From Phenylobacterium deserti (GTDB lineage: Bacteria; Pseudomonadota; Alphaproteobacteria; Caulobacterales; Caulobacteraceae), in contig NZ_QFYR01000001.1 in NCBI RefSeq assembly GCF_003254705.1, positions 62,001 through 126,000 of the forward strand: a stretch of DNA of 64,000 bases, given 5' to 3'. Made by a program: the position numbers and the translations under genes. Positions 25,211 through 33,034 of the stretch are shown here, one piece after another. A model generated the notes under the pieces. The model saw only the letters and a list, made by a program, of their open reading frames with translations, did no database searches and was not told the origin of the DNA. The first letter of the stretch is position 1. Every line of letters starts with the position of its first letter.

Positions 25211-25235
25211 GGAACAGCGGTCCCCGTGGCCGGTT
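25211..25235 (+). promoter_or_regulatory. EcfG-type general stress promoter of the DUF892 gene
   Basis: GGAAC at 25211-25215 and GTT at 25233-25235 are separated by 17 bases, the pattern GGAAC-N16/17-GTT recognised by the alphaproteobacterial general-stress sigma factor EcfG (SigT in Caulobacter). The DUF892 start codon is about 44 bases downstream. Confidence 0.65.
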
Positions 25236-25278
25236 TGGGGGCCGTTAGCTCGTTCCAACCAGCCACAGGAGGCAGCCC

Positions 25279-25839
25279 ATGGCGGCGCCGCGCACCCCCA
25301 AGGACATCCTCACGACCGAACTGAAAGAGATCTACAGCGCCGAGCGGCAGCTCTCGCGCGCGATCCCTAAGATGGTCCGCAAAGTCCAATCCGAGCGCCT
25401 GAAGGAGGCTCTTGGCCGGCGCAAGGACCAAGGCGCTCAGCTGATCGAAGCTCTCGACCAGGCCTTCGAGGAGATGGAGGTAACCAAGGCTCGACCGAAG
25501 AACGTCGCTGCAGAAGGGCTCATCGAGGATCTCAATGAGCACATGGAAGAAATCGAGGACGAGAAGCTGCTCGATCCGGTTCTCCTGGCCGGCGTGCAGA
25601 AGCTCGAGCACTACTGCATCGCCGCCTGGGGCACCGCCCGTTCCATGGGCCGGCTGCTTGGCGAAGACCGTGTGATCGAGACGATGGAGCGAGTGCTGGA
25701 AGAGGGCAAACAGCTCGACGAGGAGCTGACCCGGCTCGCCGAGGAAGAGCTCAACCCGGCCATGCTCGAAGGCCAGGAAGATGGCGCCGAACAAGGCGGC
25801 CGCAGGGGCAAGGGCGGCCAGGAGGCGCGCGCCCACTAG
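25279..25839 (+). CDS. DUF892 (YciE/YciF-type) ferritin-like stress protein
   Basis: A 186-residue helical protein of the DUF892 family. The conserved start DILTTELKEIYSAERQLSRAIPKM, the central HYCIAAWGTARSMGRLLG and the Glu-rich fourth helix match the ferritin-like four-helix fold with metal-binding Glu/His residues. Family members are induced by general stress and are proposed to be metal-binding. AGGAGG stands upstream of the ATG. A general-stress promoter pattern lies at 25211-25235 and a terminator follows the gene, so it is monocistronic. The Gly/Arg-rich tail is probably disordered. Confidence 0.9.
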   Translation: MAAPRTPKDILTTELKEIYSAERQLSRAIPKMVRKVQSERLKEALGRRKDQGAQLIEALDQAFEEMEVTKARPKNVAAEGLIEDLNEHMEEIEDEKLLDPVLLAGVQKLEHYCIAAWGTARSMGRLLGEDRVIETMERVLEEGKQLDEELTRLAEEELNPAMLEGQEDGAEQGGRRGKGGQEARAH

Positions 25840-25866
25840 GCGCCTTCACGCCCACCCAGACGAACT

Positions 25867-25902
25867 CGGCCTCCCGGATCGCTCCGGGAGGCCGTTTCAT
25901 TT
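25867..25902 (+). terminator. Intrinsic terminator of the DUF892 gene
   Basis: A 12-bp perfect stem (CGGCCTCCCGGA / TCCGGGAGGCCG) with loop TCGC is followed by TTTCATTT. It begins 28 bases after the stop codon. Confidence 0.85.
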
Positions 25903-25920
25903 CGCAGTGAGCCGGATGGC

Positions 25921-26211
25921 TTACTGGGTGGCGCCGCCCTGCGCCGGGACCCCGGCGTTGGGCGTGTTGGTGCCGCCAGCAGTGCCGACCTGCGGGGTCG
26001 GAGCCACCGGCGGGGTCGAGCCGTCAGCCGGCACGGTGCCGGTCGCGCCGGCGTCCGGCGCGGTCATGGCGCGGTCGCCCGCGCGCGGCGCGGATGTGTC
26101 GGGCATGGCTTCGGCCACCGCGCTGTCCTTGGGCGCGTCCTCACGAACGCAGGCTGCGACGGCGGCGCTGGAAATGGCCAGAACGGCCACGAGGGGCAGG
26201 GTCTTGATCAA
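25921..26211 (-). CDS. Small putative lipoprotein
   Basis: A 96-residue protein with a short signal peptide (MIKTLPLVAVLAISSAAVAAC) ending in a VAAC lipobox, then a low-complexity tail rich in Ala, Pro, Gly and Thr. It has no recognisable domain. The start is a TTG with GGAGAG five bases upstream. It lies 92 bases downstream of the IF-1 gene on the same strand and may be the last gene of that string. Confidence 0.65.
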   Translation of the reverse strand: MIKTLPLVAVLAISSAAVAACVREDAPKDSAVAEAMPDTSAPRAGDRAMTAPDAGATGTVPADGSTPPVAPTPQVGTAGGTNTPNAGVPAQGGATQ

Positions 26212-26303
26212 GAGGTCTCTCCTTCGGCTGCGCGCAGGAGAACGCCGCTCGCGTCGTCAGGCTCCGCTTGGCTGACGCGAACGCGCTTGCTCGACCCTGG
26301 ACC

Positions 26304-26576
26304 TTAGCGCCGACGGAATTGCGGACGGTTCGGAGCCGGACCGGTACGCGCGCCTTCCGGCTTGTGCCGGTAGGTGATCCGACCGCGATCCATGTCGTAG
26401 GGCGTCATCTCGACGGTGACGCGATCGCCGACCATGGAGCGGATCCGGTTCTTCTTCATCCGTCCGGCGGTGTACGCCAGGATCTCGTGGTCGTTCTCAA
26501 GCTTCACGCGGAAGCGGCCTTCCGGCAGCAGCTCGATGATCTGGCCGTCGAATTCTACGAGTTCTTCTTTCGCCAT
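26304..26576 (-). CDS. infA: Translation initiation factor IF-1 (second-type copy with basic tail)
   Basis: A 90-residue OB-fold protein with the IF-1 core ([27 protein letters not shown] ... [14 protein letters not shown]), which binds the ribosomal A site during initiation. Normal IF-1 is about 72 residues; this one ends in an extra basic and Pro-rich tail of about 18 residues ([12 protein letters not shown]). Divergence from the standard alphaproteobacterial IF-1 and its place behind a cold-shock gene suggest a specialised second copy. GGAGAG precedes the ATG. Confidence 0.93.
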   Translation of the reverse strand: MAKEELVEFDGQIIELLPEGRFRVKLENDHEILAYTAGRMKKNRIRSMVGDRVTVEMTPYDMDRGRITYRHKPEGARTGPAPNRPQFRRR

Positions 26577-26606
26577 ATGGCTCTCCAGTTTGATGTGTTT
26601 GGCGTC

Positions 26607-26963
26607 TCAGCGCGCCTTGCGGGCCGCATAGCGAGCATCCCGCTTCGCCTTGGCTTCGGCTTTGGTCAAGGCCTTCCGCTCTTTTCTCTCTCCGCGCTTT
26701 GCGTCGAGACTAGCCGCTTCCGCGGCTTCGCGCGCCTGAACGGCCGCGACTTCGGCGTCCGCCGCAGCCTGTTTCTTGGCGGCTTTCGCCTCGGTCCGCG
26801 CCTTGCGAACCTCTTCCAGTTCGGCAGCCCGCAGGGCGGAGCGACCGACGAATTCGGGGTTGCTCACCGAGGGTTTGGGCTGGAACTTGGCCAGCGCCGC
26901 CTTGCGCGCTTCCGCCGCAGCCTGCAGCCGGTCGCCGAACGCAGTGTTGGGAACCTGCCTCAT
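26607..26963 (-). CDS. DUF6481-type charged coiled-coil protein
   Basis: A 118-residue protein of Ala, Arg, Lys and Glu. It opens FGDRLQAAAEARKAALAKFQ, a pattern seen in DUF6481 proteins, and continues as a long charged helix, so an RNA- or ribosome-binding role is conceivable but not shown. The ATG overlaps the stop codon of the upstream small gene (ATGA), and IF-1 follows 30 bases downstream. Confidence 0.7.
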   Translation of the reverse strand: MRQVPNTAFGDRLQAAAEARKAALAKFQPKPSVSNPEFVGRSALRAAELEEVRKARTEAKAAKKQAAADAEVAAVQAREAAEAASLDAKRGERKERKALTKAEAKAKRDARYAARKAR

Positions 26964-27154
26964 TGAGCATTCTCCAGAACAGGCGTGCGCACCGTGCGAC
27001 GGTCTTCCTCATCGGCAAGCTCGGTCCACCGTGCGGCGGACAGGGCGTGCTGCTCGCGGGCGCGGTCGAGGACGCAGGTGTCCGCCAACGCCGAGGCTTG
27101 CTGGGCCAGAGTGCGGTATTGCAGGGCCCGGATCTCGGACTTCTGGGTCGTCAT
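26960..27154 (-). CDS. Small helical protein (YR..A / W..LAD type)
   Basis: A 64-residue protein (MTTQKSEIRALQYRTLAQQA ...) predicted to be a two-helix hairpin with LSAARWTELADEED in the second helix. The GAAGGAGG ribosome site before the ATG at 27154 fixes the start. It overlaps the next gene by four bases, indicating translational coupling. It resembles the small proteins at 18915-19091 and 50059-50247. Confidence 0.68.
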   Translation of the reverse strand: MTTQKSEIRALQYRTLAQQASALADTCVLDRAREQHALSAARWTELADEEDRRTVRTPVLENAQ

Positions 27155-27193
27155 GGCGGCCTCCTTCAAGGCGTACCCGCTACAGTCGGGCGT

Positions 27194-27382
27194 TCACTTC
27201 GCCCCGCCGTCCGCCGCGCTGTCGATCAGCCGGTTCAGACGCAGGGAGAGGTGGTCAAGTGACATCCCGCCGAAGGCCGGATGGGATGTTCGGATCTCAT
27301 GCAGGGACGCGTGAGGGTTCCGGGCGAGCAGGTCCCGCAGCAGCTGCTGCGGGTTAGTGAGCAATTCCATTCGTTCGTCCAT
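27194..27382 (-). CDS. Small hypothetical protein
   Basis: A 62-residue protein with no recognised family: a helical start (LTNPQQLLRDLLARNPHASLHEIRTSHPAF) and an amphipathic second half (LDHLSLRLNRLIDSA). A second ATG at 27370 is an alternative start. It lies between two other small genes in the csp-to-infA string with gaps of 39 and 54 bases, which is the main reason to accept it. Confidence 0.5.
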   Translation of the reverse strand: MDERMELLTNPQQLLRDLLARNPHASLHEIRTSHPAFGGMSLDHLSLRLNRLIDSAADGGAK

Positions 27383-27436
27383 GGCCGCCGCGGCGGCCGA
27401 AGCAAGTTGTCGTCTCTAGGTAAGCATCGGCCCGGG

Positions 27437-27619
27437 TCATTGCAGGATGCTCCGGTCGCCGGCCGACCCGCGTCTGTTCAACGCGGCGGCTAGCACTTTG
27501 GCTTCGGGATGGCTCATCCCGGACTTCTCGGCCCAATCGAGGATCACGGTCATCCCGGTCCAGCGGTCGAAGACCGTCCAGCCGGTGCGATCGCGGCGAA
27601 TGTCGTAGTGGCCGGCCAT
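27437..27619 (-). CDS. Small hypothetical protein (GWTVFDRWTG type)
   Basis: A 60-residue protein beginning MAGHYDIRRDRTGWTVFDRW, then a helix with Asp/Glu and Ala. Short proteins with the strand pattern Y-x-I-x-RD-x-x-GW-x-VFD-x-WTG occur widely in alphaproteobacteria without assigned function. GGAGG is well placed before the ATG. It follows the second csp gene by 51 bases on the same strand. Confidence 0.6.
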   Translation of the reverse strand: MAGHYDIRRDRTGWTVFDRWTGMTVILDWAEKSGMSHPEAKVLAAALNRRGSAGDRSILQ

Positions 27620-27670
27620 CAGCGGCCTCCGAAGCCATGCGGACGCAGATCGACCCTGCGCCCATTGAGA

Positions 27671-27880
27671 TCAGCTGGCCTGCAGTTGCGCCGCCGCGAC
27701 CTTGCCGCTGCGGGCGTCGCGTTCCAGCTCAAAGCCGATCTTCTGGCCTTCGCGCAGGTCGGTCATGCCGGCCCGCTCCACCGCCGAGATGTGCACGAAC
27801 ACATCGGCGCCGCCATCATTAGGCTGGATAAAGCCGAAGCCTTTTTGGCCGTTGAACCACTTCACTGTGCCGTTTTGCAT
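27671..27880 (-). CDS. Cold-shock protein CspA family (second copy)
   Basis: A 69-residue OB-fold protein with RNP1 KGFGFIQ and RNP2 DVFVHISAV, differing from the copy at 19687 mainly after the second motif ([20 protein letters not shown]). AAGGGA precedes the ATG at 27880. No terminator follows it; instead four small or medium genes and IF-1 continue on the same strand with short gaps, so it is probably the first gene of a cold-adaptation operon. Its leader carries the element shared with the first copy. Confidence 0.95.
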   Translation of the reverse strand: MQNGTVKWFNGQKGFGFIQPNDGGADVFVHISAVERAGMTDLREGQKIGFELERDARSGKVAAAQLQAS

Positions 27881-27929
27881 TGGTCGTCCCTTCCGGACAA
27901 AAGTTCTCGCGCCCGGAACGAGCGTGGAG

Positions 27930-27951
27930 ATCAAATTTTCGGAGCGGGTCG
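27930..27951 (-). promoter_or_regulatory. Conserved leader element of csp gene 2
   Basis: Plus-strand ATCAAATTTTCGGAG followed by C-GGGTCG, 50 bases from the start codon, matches the element in front of the first csp gene. Immediately before it on the csp strand is a hairpin at 27959-27985 (CTGACG and CCAAG pairing with CTTGG and CGTCAG). Confidence 0.5.
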
Positions 27952-28054
27952 CGAAGCGCTGACGTCCAAGTGGTCTTGGCGTCAGCTCTGCTAGGATCGA
28001 GCCAAAGCGAGATTTGATAGGCTCTATTATGGGTGCGACAGAGCGGAATTTCAA

Positions 28055-28076
28055 CCTTGATCTGAATTATTCAAGG
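28055..28076. repeat. AT-rich inverted repeat CCTTGA-N10-TCAAGG
   Basis: CCTTGA and TCAAGG flank a 10-base AT-rich centre, 175 bases upstream of the second csp start and 105 bases beyond the stop of the glutathione transferase gene. It may be a regulator site for the csp string. A separate hairpin (CGCGCCGGT / ACCGGCGCG) at 28148-28169 just after the transferase stop could end that transcript. Confidence 0.3.
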
Positions 28077-28180
28077 ATGTCTCGCCTCCACGGCAGTGTA
28101 TGACGGCCGTGCCGCCGCGTTTGACTTGCAAGGCCGCAGCAGGTTGACGCGCCGGTCAGAACCGGCGCGGAGCCTCGTCT

Positions 28181-28804
28181 TCAGATATCCGCCTGCCAGG
28201 CCAAGAATTCCGGACGCTCCAACAGACGCTCGGCATAGGCGCCCGCCGGCCCCGTGTCGCCGAAGCTCGACAGCACCACTCCATAGGTGCGGAAGCGCGT
28301 GGCCACGGGTGTGAAGAAGGCATCGACGATGCCGTACTCGGCGCCCGCAAGGTACGGTCCGCCCCAACGCGTCAGCATCTGGTTCCAGAGCGCCACGATC
28401 CGGCGGATATCCTTGTGGGTGGCGTCGGAGAGATCGACGACGCGCGGTTCGGCCGCAAGGTCCATGGGGCACTCGCCGCGCAGAGACGAAAATCCGGAGT
28501 GCATTTCCGCCGCCGCGCTGCGCGCCTGGGCCCGGGCGGCAGGGTCGGCAGGCCAGAGACCGGCCTCGGGAAACTTCTCAGCCAGATATTCGCAGATCGC
28601 AAGGCTGTCCCAGACCACCAGGTCGCCGTCATGCAGGGCCGGCACGAGGCCGGACGGAGAGTGGGGCGAAATCGCCTGCTCTGTTCCGCTGCCTTGCCGG
28701 AGCTGGATCAGACGCTCGGTGAAAGGCGCGCCGGTTTTCTTGAGCGCCAGCCAGGGCCGCAGCGACCAGGTCGACCACTTCTTGGTGCCGATGACGAGTT
28801 CCAT
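28181..28804 (-). CDS. Glutathione S-transferase family protein
   Basis: A 207-residue protein with an N-terminal thioredoxin-like domain (ELVIGTKKWSTWSLRPWLALKKTGAPF; SGLVPALHDGDLVVWDSLAICEYLAEKF, the glutathione-binding Pro and D/E-S motif) and an all-helical C-terminal domain. The pattern is that of bacterial GSTs similar to zeta or nu types. It conjugates or reduces substrates with glutathione in the cytoplasm. GGAGG lies upstream of the ATG at 28804. Confidence 0.88.
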   Translation of the reverse strand: MELVIGTKKWSTWSLRPWLALKKTGAPFTERLIQLRQGSGTEQAISPHSPSGLVPALHDGDLVVWDSLAICEYLAEKFPEAGLWPADPAARAQARSAAAEMHSGFSSLRGECPMDLAAEPRVVDLSDATHKDIRRIVALWNQMLTRWGGPYLAGAEYGIVDAFFTPVATRFRTYGVVLSSFGDTGPAGAYAERLLERPEFLAWQADI

Positions 28805-29024
28805 GGCGAGCGCCTCCAAAACAGTGTGATCCGGACCGCCTAATGACCTGCGCGAGGCGCCTGCGTCCAGCCCCGCTCACAACCTCGCGACCCAGCCGGC
28901 TTGTCGCTTTCCCGACATCGTCTTCGGCGTAGGGTTGCGCCTGATCTGTTCCATCTGGCGCCGGGTCCTGCCGATCCGGCGATCGCACGAGGCTTCCCCC
29001 CGCCCAGCACAAAAGGAGCGATCC

Positions 29025-29906
29025 ATGGGCACGATCACCACCAAGGACGGCGCGCAGATCTTCTTCAAGGACTGGGGCTCGGGCCAACCGATCGTCTTCA
29101 GCCACGGCTGGCCGCTCACCGCCGACGACTGGGACGCCCAGATGATGTTCTTCGGCGCCCGGGGCTACCGGGTGATCGCACATGACCGGCGGGGTCACGG
29201 TCGCTCCTCCCAAACCTGGGAGGGGAACGAGATGGACACCTATGCCGACGATCTCGCCGCGCTGGTGCAGGCGTTGGATCTGCGGGACGCCGTCCACATC
29301 GGCCACTCCACAGGCGGCGGAGAGGTCACCCGCTATCTGGCGCGTCATGGAACCTCGCGCGCAGCCAAGGCGGTGCTGATCGGCGCCGTTCCGCCGCTGA
29401 TGCTGCGGACCGACGCCAACCCCGAAGGCACGCCGTTGGAAACATTCGATGGTTTTCGCGCCAGCCTGCTCGCCGACCGTTCGGAGATGTTCCGCCAGGT
29501 GCCCGAACCCTTCTACGGAGCCAACCGGCCGGACAGCCATGTCAGCCAGGGTTTGAAGGACAAGTGGTGGCTGCAGGGAATGATGGGCGGCGTCAAAGCC
29601 CACTACGACTGCATCAAGGCCTTCTCGGAGACCGACTTCACAGCGGATCTGAAGACCATCGACATCCCTGTTCTGGTGCTGCACGGCGACGACGATCAGA
29701 TCGTGCCGATCGCCGCCTCGGCGCTGAAGACCATAGATCTGCTGCTCCAAGGCACGCTCAAGGTTTACCCCGGCCTGCCCCACGGTATGGCCACCACGCA
29801 CGCCGACGTGATCAACGCTGACATCCTGGCCTTCCTTCGCGGCGAGCCGCTGACGGAGACCGAGCTTCCCGCAGGCGATCGCCAGCGCCTGTCCGAGCCG
29901 GTCTAG
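29025..29906 (+). CDS. Alpha/beta hydrolase, non-heme chloroperoxidase type
   Basis: A 293-residue alpha/beta hydrolase. The catalytic triad is visible as Ser95 in GHSTGG, Asp in [10 protein letters not shown] and His in GLPHGM. The oxyanion region is FSHGWPL, and HDRRGHGRS follows strand 4. The overall sequence fits cofactor-free chloroperoxidases/perhydrolases, which act mainly as esterases in vivo. AAAAGGAG precedes the ATG. The length matches the family. Confidence 0.88.
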   Translation: MGTITTKDGAQIFFKDWGSGQPIVFSHGWPLTADDWDAQMMFFGARGYRVIAHDRRGHGRSSQTWEGNEMDTYADDLAALVQALDLRDAVHIGHSTGGGEVTRYLARHGTSRAAKAVLIGAVPPLMLRTDANPEGTPLETFDGFRASLLADRSEMFRQVPEPFYGANRPDSHVSQGLKDKWWLQGMMGGVKAHYDCIKAFSETDFTADLKTIDIPVLVLHGDDDQIVPIAASALKTIDLLLQGTLKVYPGLPHGMATTHADVINADILAFLRGEPLTETELPAGDRQRLSEPV

Positions 29907-30027
29907 GCTTCGTCGCAGGGGCGAAGGGGCGGACGTCGAATGGCGTCCGCCCAGTGTCGCCGGGTGTCGGCCACGGCCCGCTTCATCCGTCCTCGTTGTG
30001 CGCCACCTCGCAGCAAAGGAGTTCGCC

Positions 30028-30381
30028 ATGGGCTATGTGGAAGGTTTCGTCACAGCTGTTCCCGCCGCCAACAAGGAGGAGTACCGCCGCCACGCGGCCG
30101 CGGCCGCGCCCCTGTTCCGAGAGTTCGGCGCGACCCGCTTCGTGGAGTGCTGGGGTGATGACATCCCCGACGGAAAGGTCACCGATTTCCGCGGCGCGGT
30201 GAAAGCACAGGAGGGCGAGGTCGTCGTGCTCAGCTGGATCGAGTACCCCAGCAAGGAGGTCCGCGACGCGGCGAACGAAAGAATGATGAGCGACCCGCGC
30301 ATGCGAAACATGATGGACAGCATGCCCTTCGATGGCAGCCGGATGATCTTCGGCGGGTTCGCCACCTTGCTCGACGAGTAG
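30028..30381 (+). CDS. DUF1428 family protein
   Basis: A 117-residue protein with the DUF1428 pattern: GYVEGFVTAVPAANKEEYRRHA at the start, VECWGDDIPDGKVTDF in the middle, and MMDSMPFDGSRMIFGGF at the end. The fold is a dimeric alpha-beta barrel related to YbaA; function is unknown. CAAAGGAG precedes the ATG. It stands alone with no operon partner in sight. Confidence 0.9.
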   Translation: MGYVEGFVTAVPAANKEEYRRHAAAAAPLFREFGATRFVECWGDDIPDGKVTDFRGAVKAQEGEVVVLSWIEYPSKEVRDAANERMMSDPRMRNMMDSMPFDGSRMIFGGFATLLDE

Positions 30382-30399
30382 GCCGTACCAGCCAGACCG

Positions 30400-30423
30400 G
30401 GAACCCCGCGCATCTGACGCGTT
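30400..30423 (+). promoter_or_regulatory. EcfG-type general stress promoter of the DUF4126 gene
   Basis: GGAAC at 30400-30404 and GTT at 30421-30423 are separated by 16 bases, matching the general-stress sigma pattern. The start codon of the DUF4126 gene lies 37 bases downstream. Confidence 0.6.
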
Positions 30424-30459
30424 CTAGCACCTGACCTTCCAACGTCAGGAAAACCGCTC

Positions 30460-30927
30460 ATGCTGCGCGCCCTGCTCATCGGCCTTGTCTCGGGAGCCCG
30501 GTCCATGACCCCGCTGGCGGTGACGATCGCCGCCCTGCGGCGCGGTCGGCTGCCCGCCGACAACGGCGCGCCGGCGATCCTCGATACGCCACTGGCGTCA
30601 GTCGGCATGGCGGCCATGGCGGTGGGCGAGGTCGTTGGCGACAAGTGGGAGAAGGCGCCCGACCGGATCGTGCCGCTCGGCATCGCAGCGCGCGTCATCA
30701 CGGCGTCGTTCGCCGCAGCCGCCCTGTCGCCACGGCGAGAGCGTGGAGCGGCCATGGCGCTGGCCGCGGCGGCCTCGGTGGCCTCCTCATACGTGACGTG
30801 GAAGGCGCGCATGGCGTGCCTGCGTCGCTACGGCCAGACTTCAACGGGCGTTGTGGAAGACGCCCTCACGTTGGCTGCCGCAACCCTGGTGGTCGGCAGC
30901 TCGCCTCGTATGCCCGCCCGCGCCTGA
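30460..30927 (+). CDS. DUF4126 family membrane protein
   Basis: A 155-residue hydrophobic protein with three to four membrane segments. The start MLRALLIGLVSGARSMTPLA is typical of DUF4126, a family of small membrane proteins of unknown function. A general-stress promoter pattern lies at 30400-30423, so it is likely part of the stress regulon together with the DUF892 gene. Confidence 0.8.
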   Translation: MLRALLIGLVSGARSMTPLAVTIAALRRGRLPADNGAPAILDTPLASVGMAAMAVGEVVGDKWEKAPDRIVPLGIAARVITASFAAAALSPRRERGAAMALAAAASVASSYVTWKARMACLRRYGQTSTGVVEDALTLAAATLVVGSSPRMPARA

Positions 30928-31022
30928 CGATCAGGCGTCGCGGAGGCCCCAAGCTGCGCCGCTGAGCTGAACTCGGCCTGCTCGCTGGCGCCAACCCGGT
31001 CTGGGCGCGTTGTTTCCGCAGA

Positions 31023-33023
31023 ATGAACGATGTCACCTCTTCTGCGCCGCCGGCGGCGCGTCCGGATGATGAACGTCAGCGTCTCGCTGAGATGTTTGAG
31101 CAGGCGCCTTCCTTTATGGCGCTGTTGCGTGAGCCCAGCCACCGCATCGTGCTCGCCAATCGCGCCTTCCAGCGGCTGCTGGGGCGCAAGGACCTGGTCG
31201 GTCTGACGGCCAGTGAGGCGCTTCCGCCCGAGCTCGCCCAGCTGGCGGTTCAGGCGCTCGACCGCGCCTATCGATCGGGTGAAGCCAGTCACTTCCCCGC
31301 CGCCCGGATGCCCGTGCCGCAGACGCCTGAGCTGCCCGCCGGCGAGCGGATCTTGGATGTTGTGCTGCAGCCGATCACAGACGCGAACGGCGCCGTAGCC
31401 GGCGTCTTCGTCGACGGCAACGACATCACCGAGCGCCACCTGGCCGAGCAGCGCCTGCAAGGCGCTCTGGCCATCAAAACGGTCGGGATCATCTACTGGG
31501 GCGCTAATTTCGGCCTGACACAGGTCAACGACGCCTTCCTCAACATGAGCGGCTTTTCCCGGGAGGAAGCCCTAGGCAAGACGTGGCAGGAGCTCACCCC
31601 GCCGGAGTTCTGGTCCGACAGCGAGCGCGCGGTCGAACAGGTCAACACGGTGGGCGAAGCGATCCCGTACGAGAAGCAGTACTTCGGCAAGAACGGCCGC
31701 CGTTGGTGGGGGCTCTTCGCGCCTCGCCGGGTCAGCCAGGATGAAGTCGTCGAATTCGTACTCGACATCACCGAGCGCAAGGAAGCTGAGGCGGAGCTGC
31801 GTCGCCTTAACGAGACGCTCGAACGGCGTGTGATGGACGAAGTGTCCGGCCGCATGCAGACCGAAGCGGCCTTGCGCCAGAGCCAAAAGCTCGAAGCCAT
31901 TGGTCAGCTCACCGGGGGCGTCGCACACGACTTCAACAACCTTCTGACGGTGATCCGCGGCTCGGCCGAGATGTTGCGCCGCCCCGACATCCCGCCAGAA
32001 CGGCGCGCGCGCTACGTCGAGGCGATCGCCGAGACGGCCGAACGCGCTGCGAAGCTGACCAGCCAACTCCTCGCGTTCTCACGCCGCCAAGCCCTGCGCC
32101 CCGTGGTGTTCAGCGTCGGCCACCGAGTGGATGCGATCCGAGACATGCTCGCCACGGTGGTCGGCTCGCGCATCGTGCTCACCACCAAGACGGACTGCGA
32201 AGTCTGCTATGTTGAAGCCGACCCCACCCAGTTCGACACGGCCATCGTCAACATGGCGGTGAACGCCCGGGACGCGATGGACGGCGCGGGCGAGCTGACC
32301 ATCGCTGTCGCTCCCGCCACTTCCGTCCCGCGGGTTCGCGGCCACCGTGCGGCGCACGGGGATTTCGTGGAGATCACGGTCACTGACACCGGCGTCGGGA
32401 TCCCGCCGGAACAGCTTGCGCAGATCTTCGAGCCCTTCTTCACCACCAAGGAGGTGGGGAAAGGCACAGGCCTGGGTTTGTCCCAGGTCTACGGCTTCGC
32501 CAAGCAATCAGGGGGCGAGATCTCGGCTGAAAGCCAGCCCGGCGCCGGCGCCACTTTCCGCATGTACCTACCTCGCGTCGCCGCGGCCCAGGAGGCCGCT
32601 CAAGAGGAGGGCCACGAGTCCGACGGGGGCTTGGGACGCGGGCACGTCCTGGTGGTCGAAGACAACGAGCAGGTCGGCGCCTTTTCCAGCCAGCTGCTGG
32701 CGGAACTCGGCTTTGAAACGACCTGGGCCGCAAACGCCGCCGCTGCGCTTCGGCTGCTGGAGGAGAACAAGGGCCGCTACGCCGCGGTGTTCTCAGATGT
32801 CGTCATGCCGGGGATGAACGGCGTTGACCTGGGACGCGAGATCGCTCGCCGCGAACCCGGCCTGCCGGTCATCCTGACCAGCGGGTACAGCCACGTGCTG
32901 GCGCAGGAAGGCCGCCATGGCTTCGAACTCCTGCAAAAGCCCTACTCGATCGACGATCTTACCCGGGTGTTGAGGCGCGCGATCGGCCGCGTGAGCAGTC
33001 CACCGACGGAGGCGGAGCGCTAA
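31023..33023 (+). CDS. PAS-PAS hybrid histidine kinase with receiver
   Basis: A 666-residue soluble hybrid kinase: PAS domains at about residues 20-140 and 150-260, a short coiled coil, HisKA with His302 in GGVAHDFNNLL, an HATPase domain (NMAVNARDAM; DTGVGIP; GKGTGLGLSQVYGF), and a C-terminal receiver with Asp in VFSDVVMPGMNG and Lys in LLQKPYS. The order is that of cytoplasmic sensors that pass phosphate to an internal receiver. It converges on a second hybrid kinase, with their stop codons 11 bases apart. Confidence 0.9.
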   Translation: MNDVTSSAPPAARPDDERQRLAEMFEQAPSFMALLREPSHRIVLANRAFQRLLGRKDLVGLTASEALPPELAQLAVQALDRAYRSGEASHFPAARMPVPQTPELPAGERILDVVLQPITDANGAVAGVFVDGNDITERHLAEQRLQGALAIKTVGIIYWGANFGLTQVNDAFLNMSGFSREEALGKTWQELTPPEFWSDSERAVEQVNTVGEAIPYEKQYFGKNGRRWWGLFAPRRVSQDEVVEFVLDITERKEAEAELRRLNETLERRVMDEVSGRMQTEAALRQSQKLEAIGQLTGGVAHDFNNLLTVIRGSAEMLRRPDIPPERRARYVEAIAETAERAAKLTSQLLAFSRRQALRPVVFSVGHRVDAIRDMLATVVGSRIVLTTKTDCEVCYVEADPTQFDTAIVNMAVNARDAMDGAGELTIAVAPATSVPRVRGHRAAHGDFVEITVTDTGVGIPPEQLAQIFEPFFTTKEVGKGTGLGLSQVYGFAKQSGGEISAESQPGAGATFRMYLPRVAAAQEAAQEEGHESDGGLGRGHVLVVEDNEQVGAFSSQLLAELGFETTWAANAAAALRLLEENKGRYAAVFSDVVMPGMNGVDLGREIARREPGLPVILTSGYSHVLAQEGRHGFELLQKPYSIDDLTRVLRRAIGRVSSPPTEAER

Positions 33024-33034
33024 GCCGGCGCCGA

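Noticed and set aside
27930..28076. A classical Fnr box at the CCTTGA-N10-TCAAGG repeat
   Set aside because: The spacing between TTGAT and the TCAA half is too long for the TTGAT-N4-ATCAA pattern, so it is kept only as an unassigned inverted repeat.
28629..30029. A 466-codon open frame on the minus strand
   Set aside because: Its first two thirds are antisense to the chloroperoxidase-like gene, which has an intact catalytic triad and ribosome site, so the frame is not a gene.
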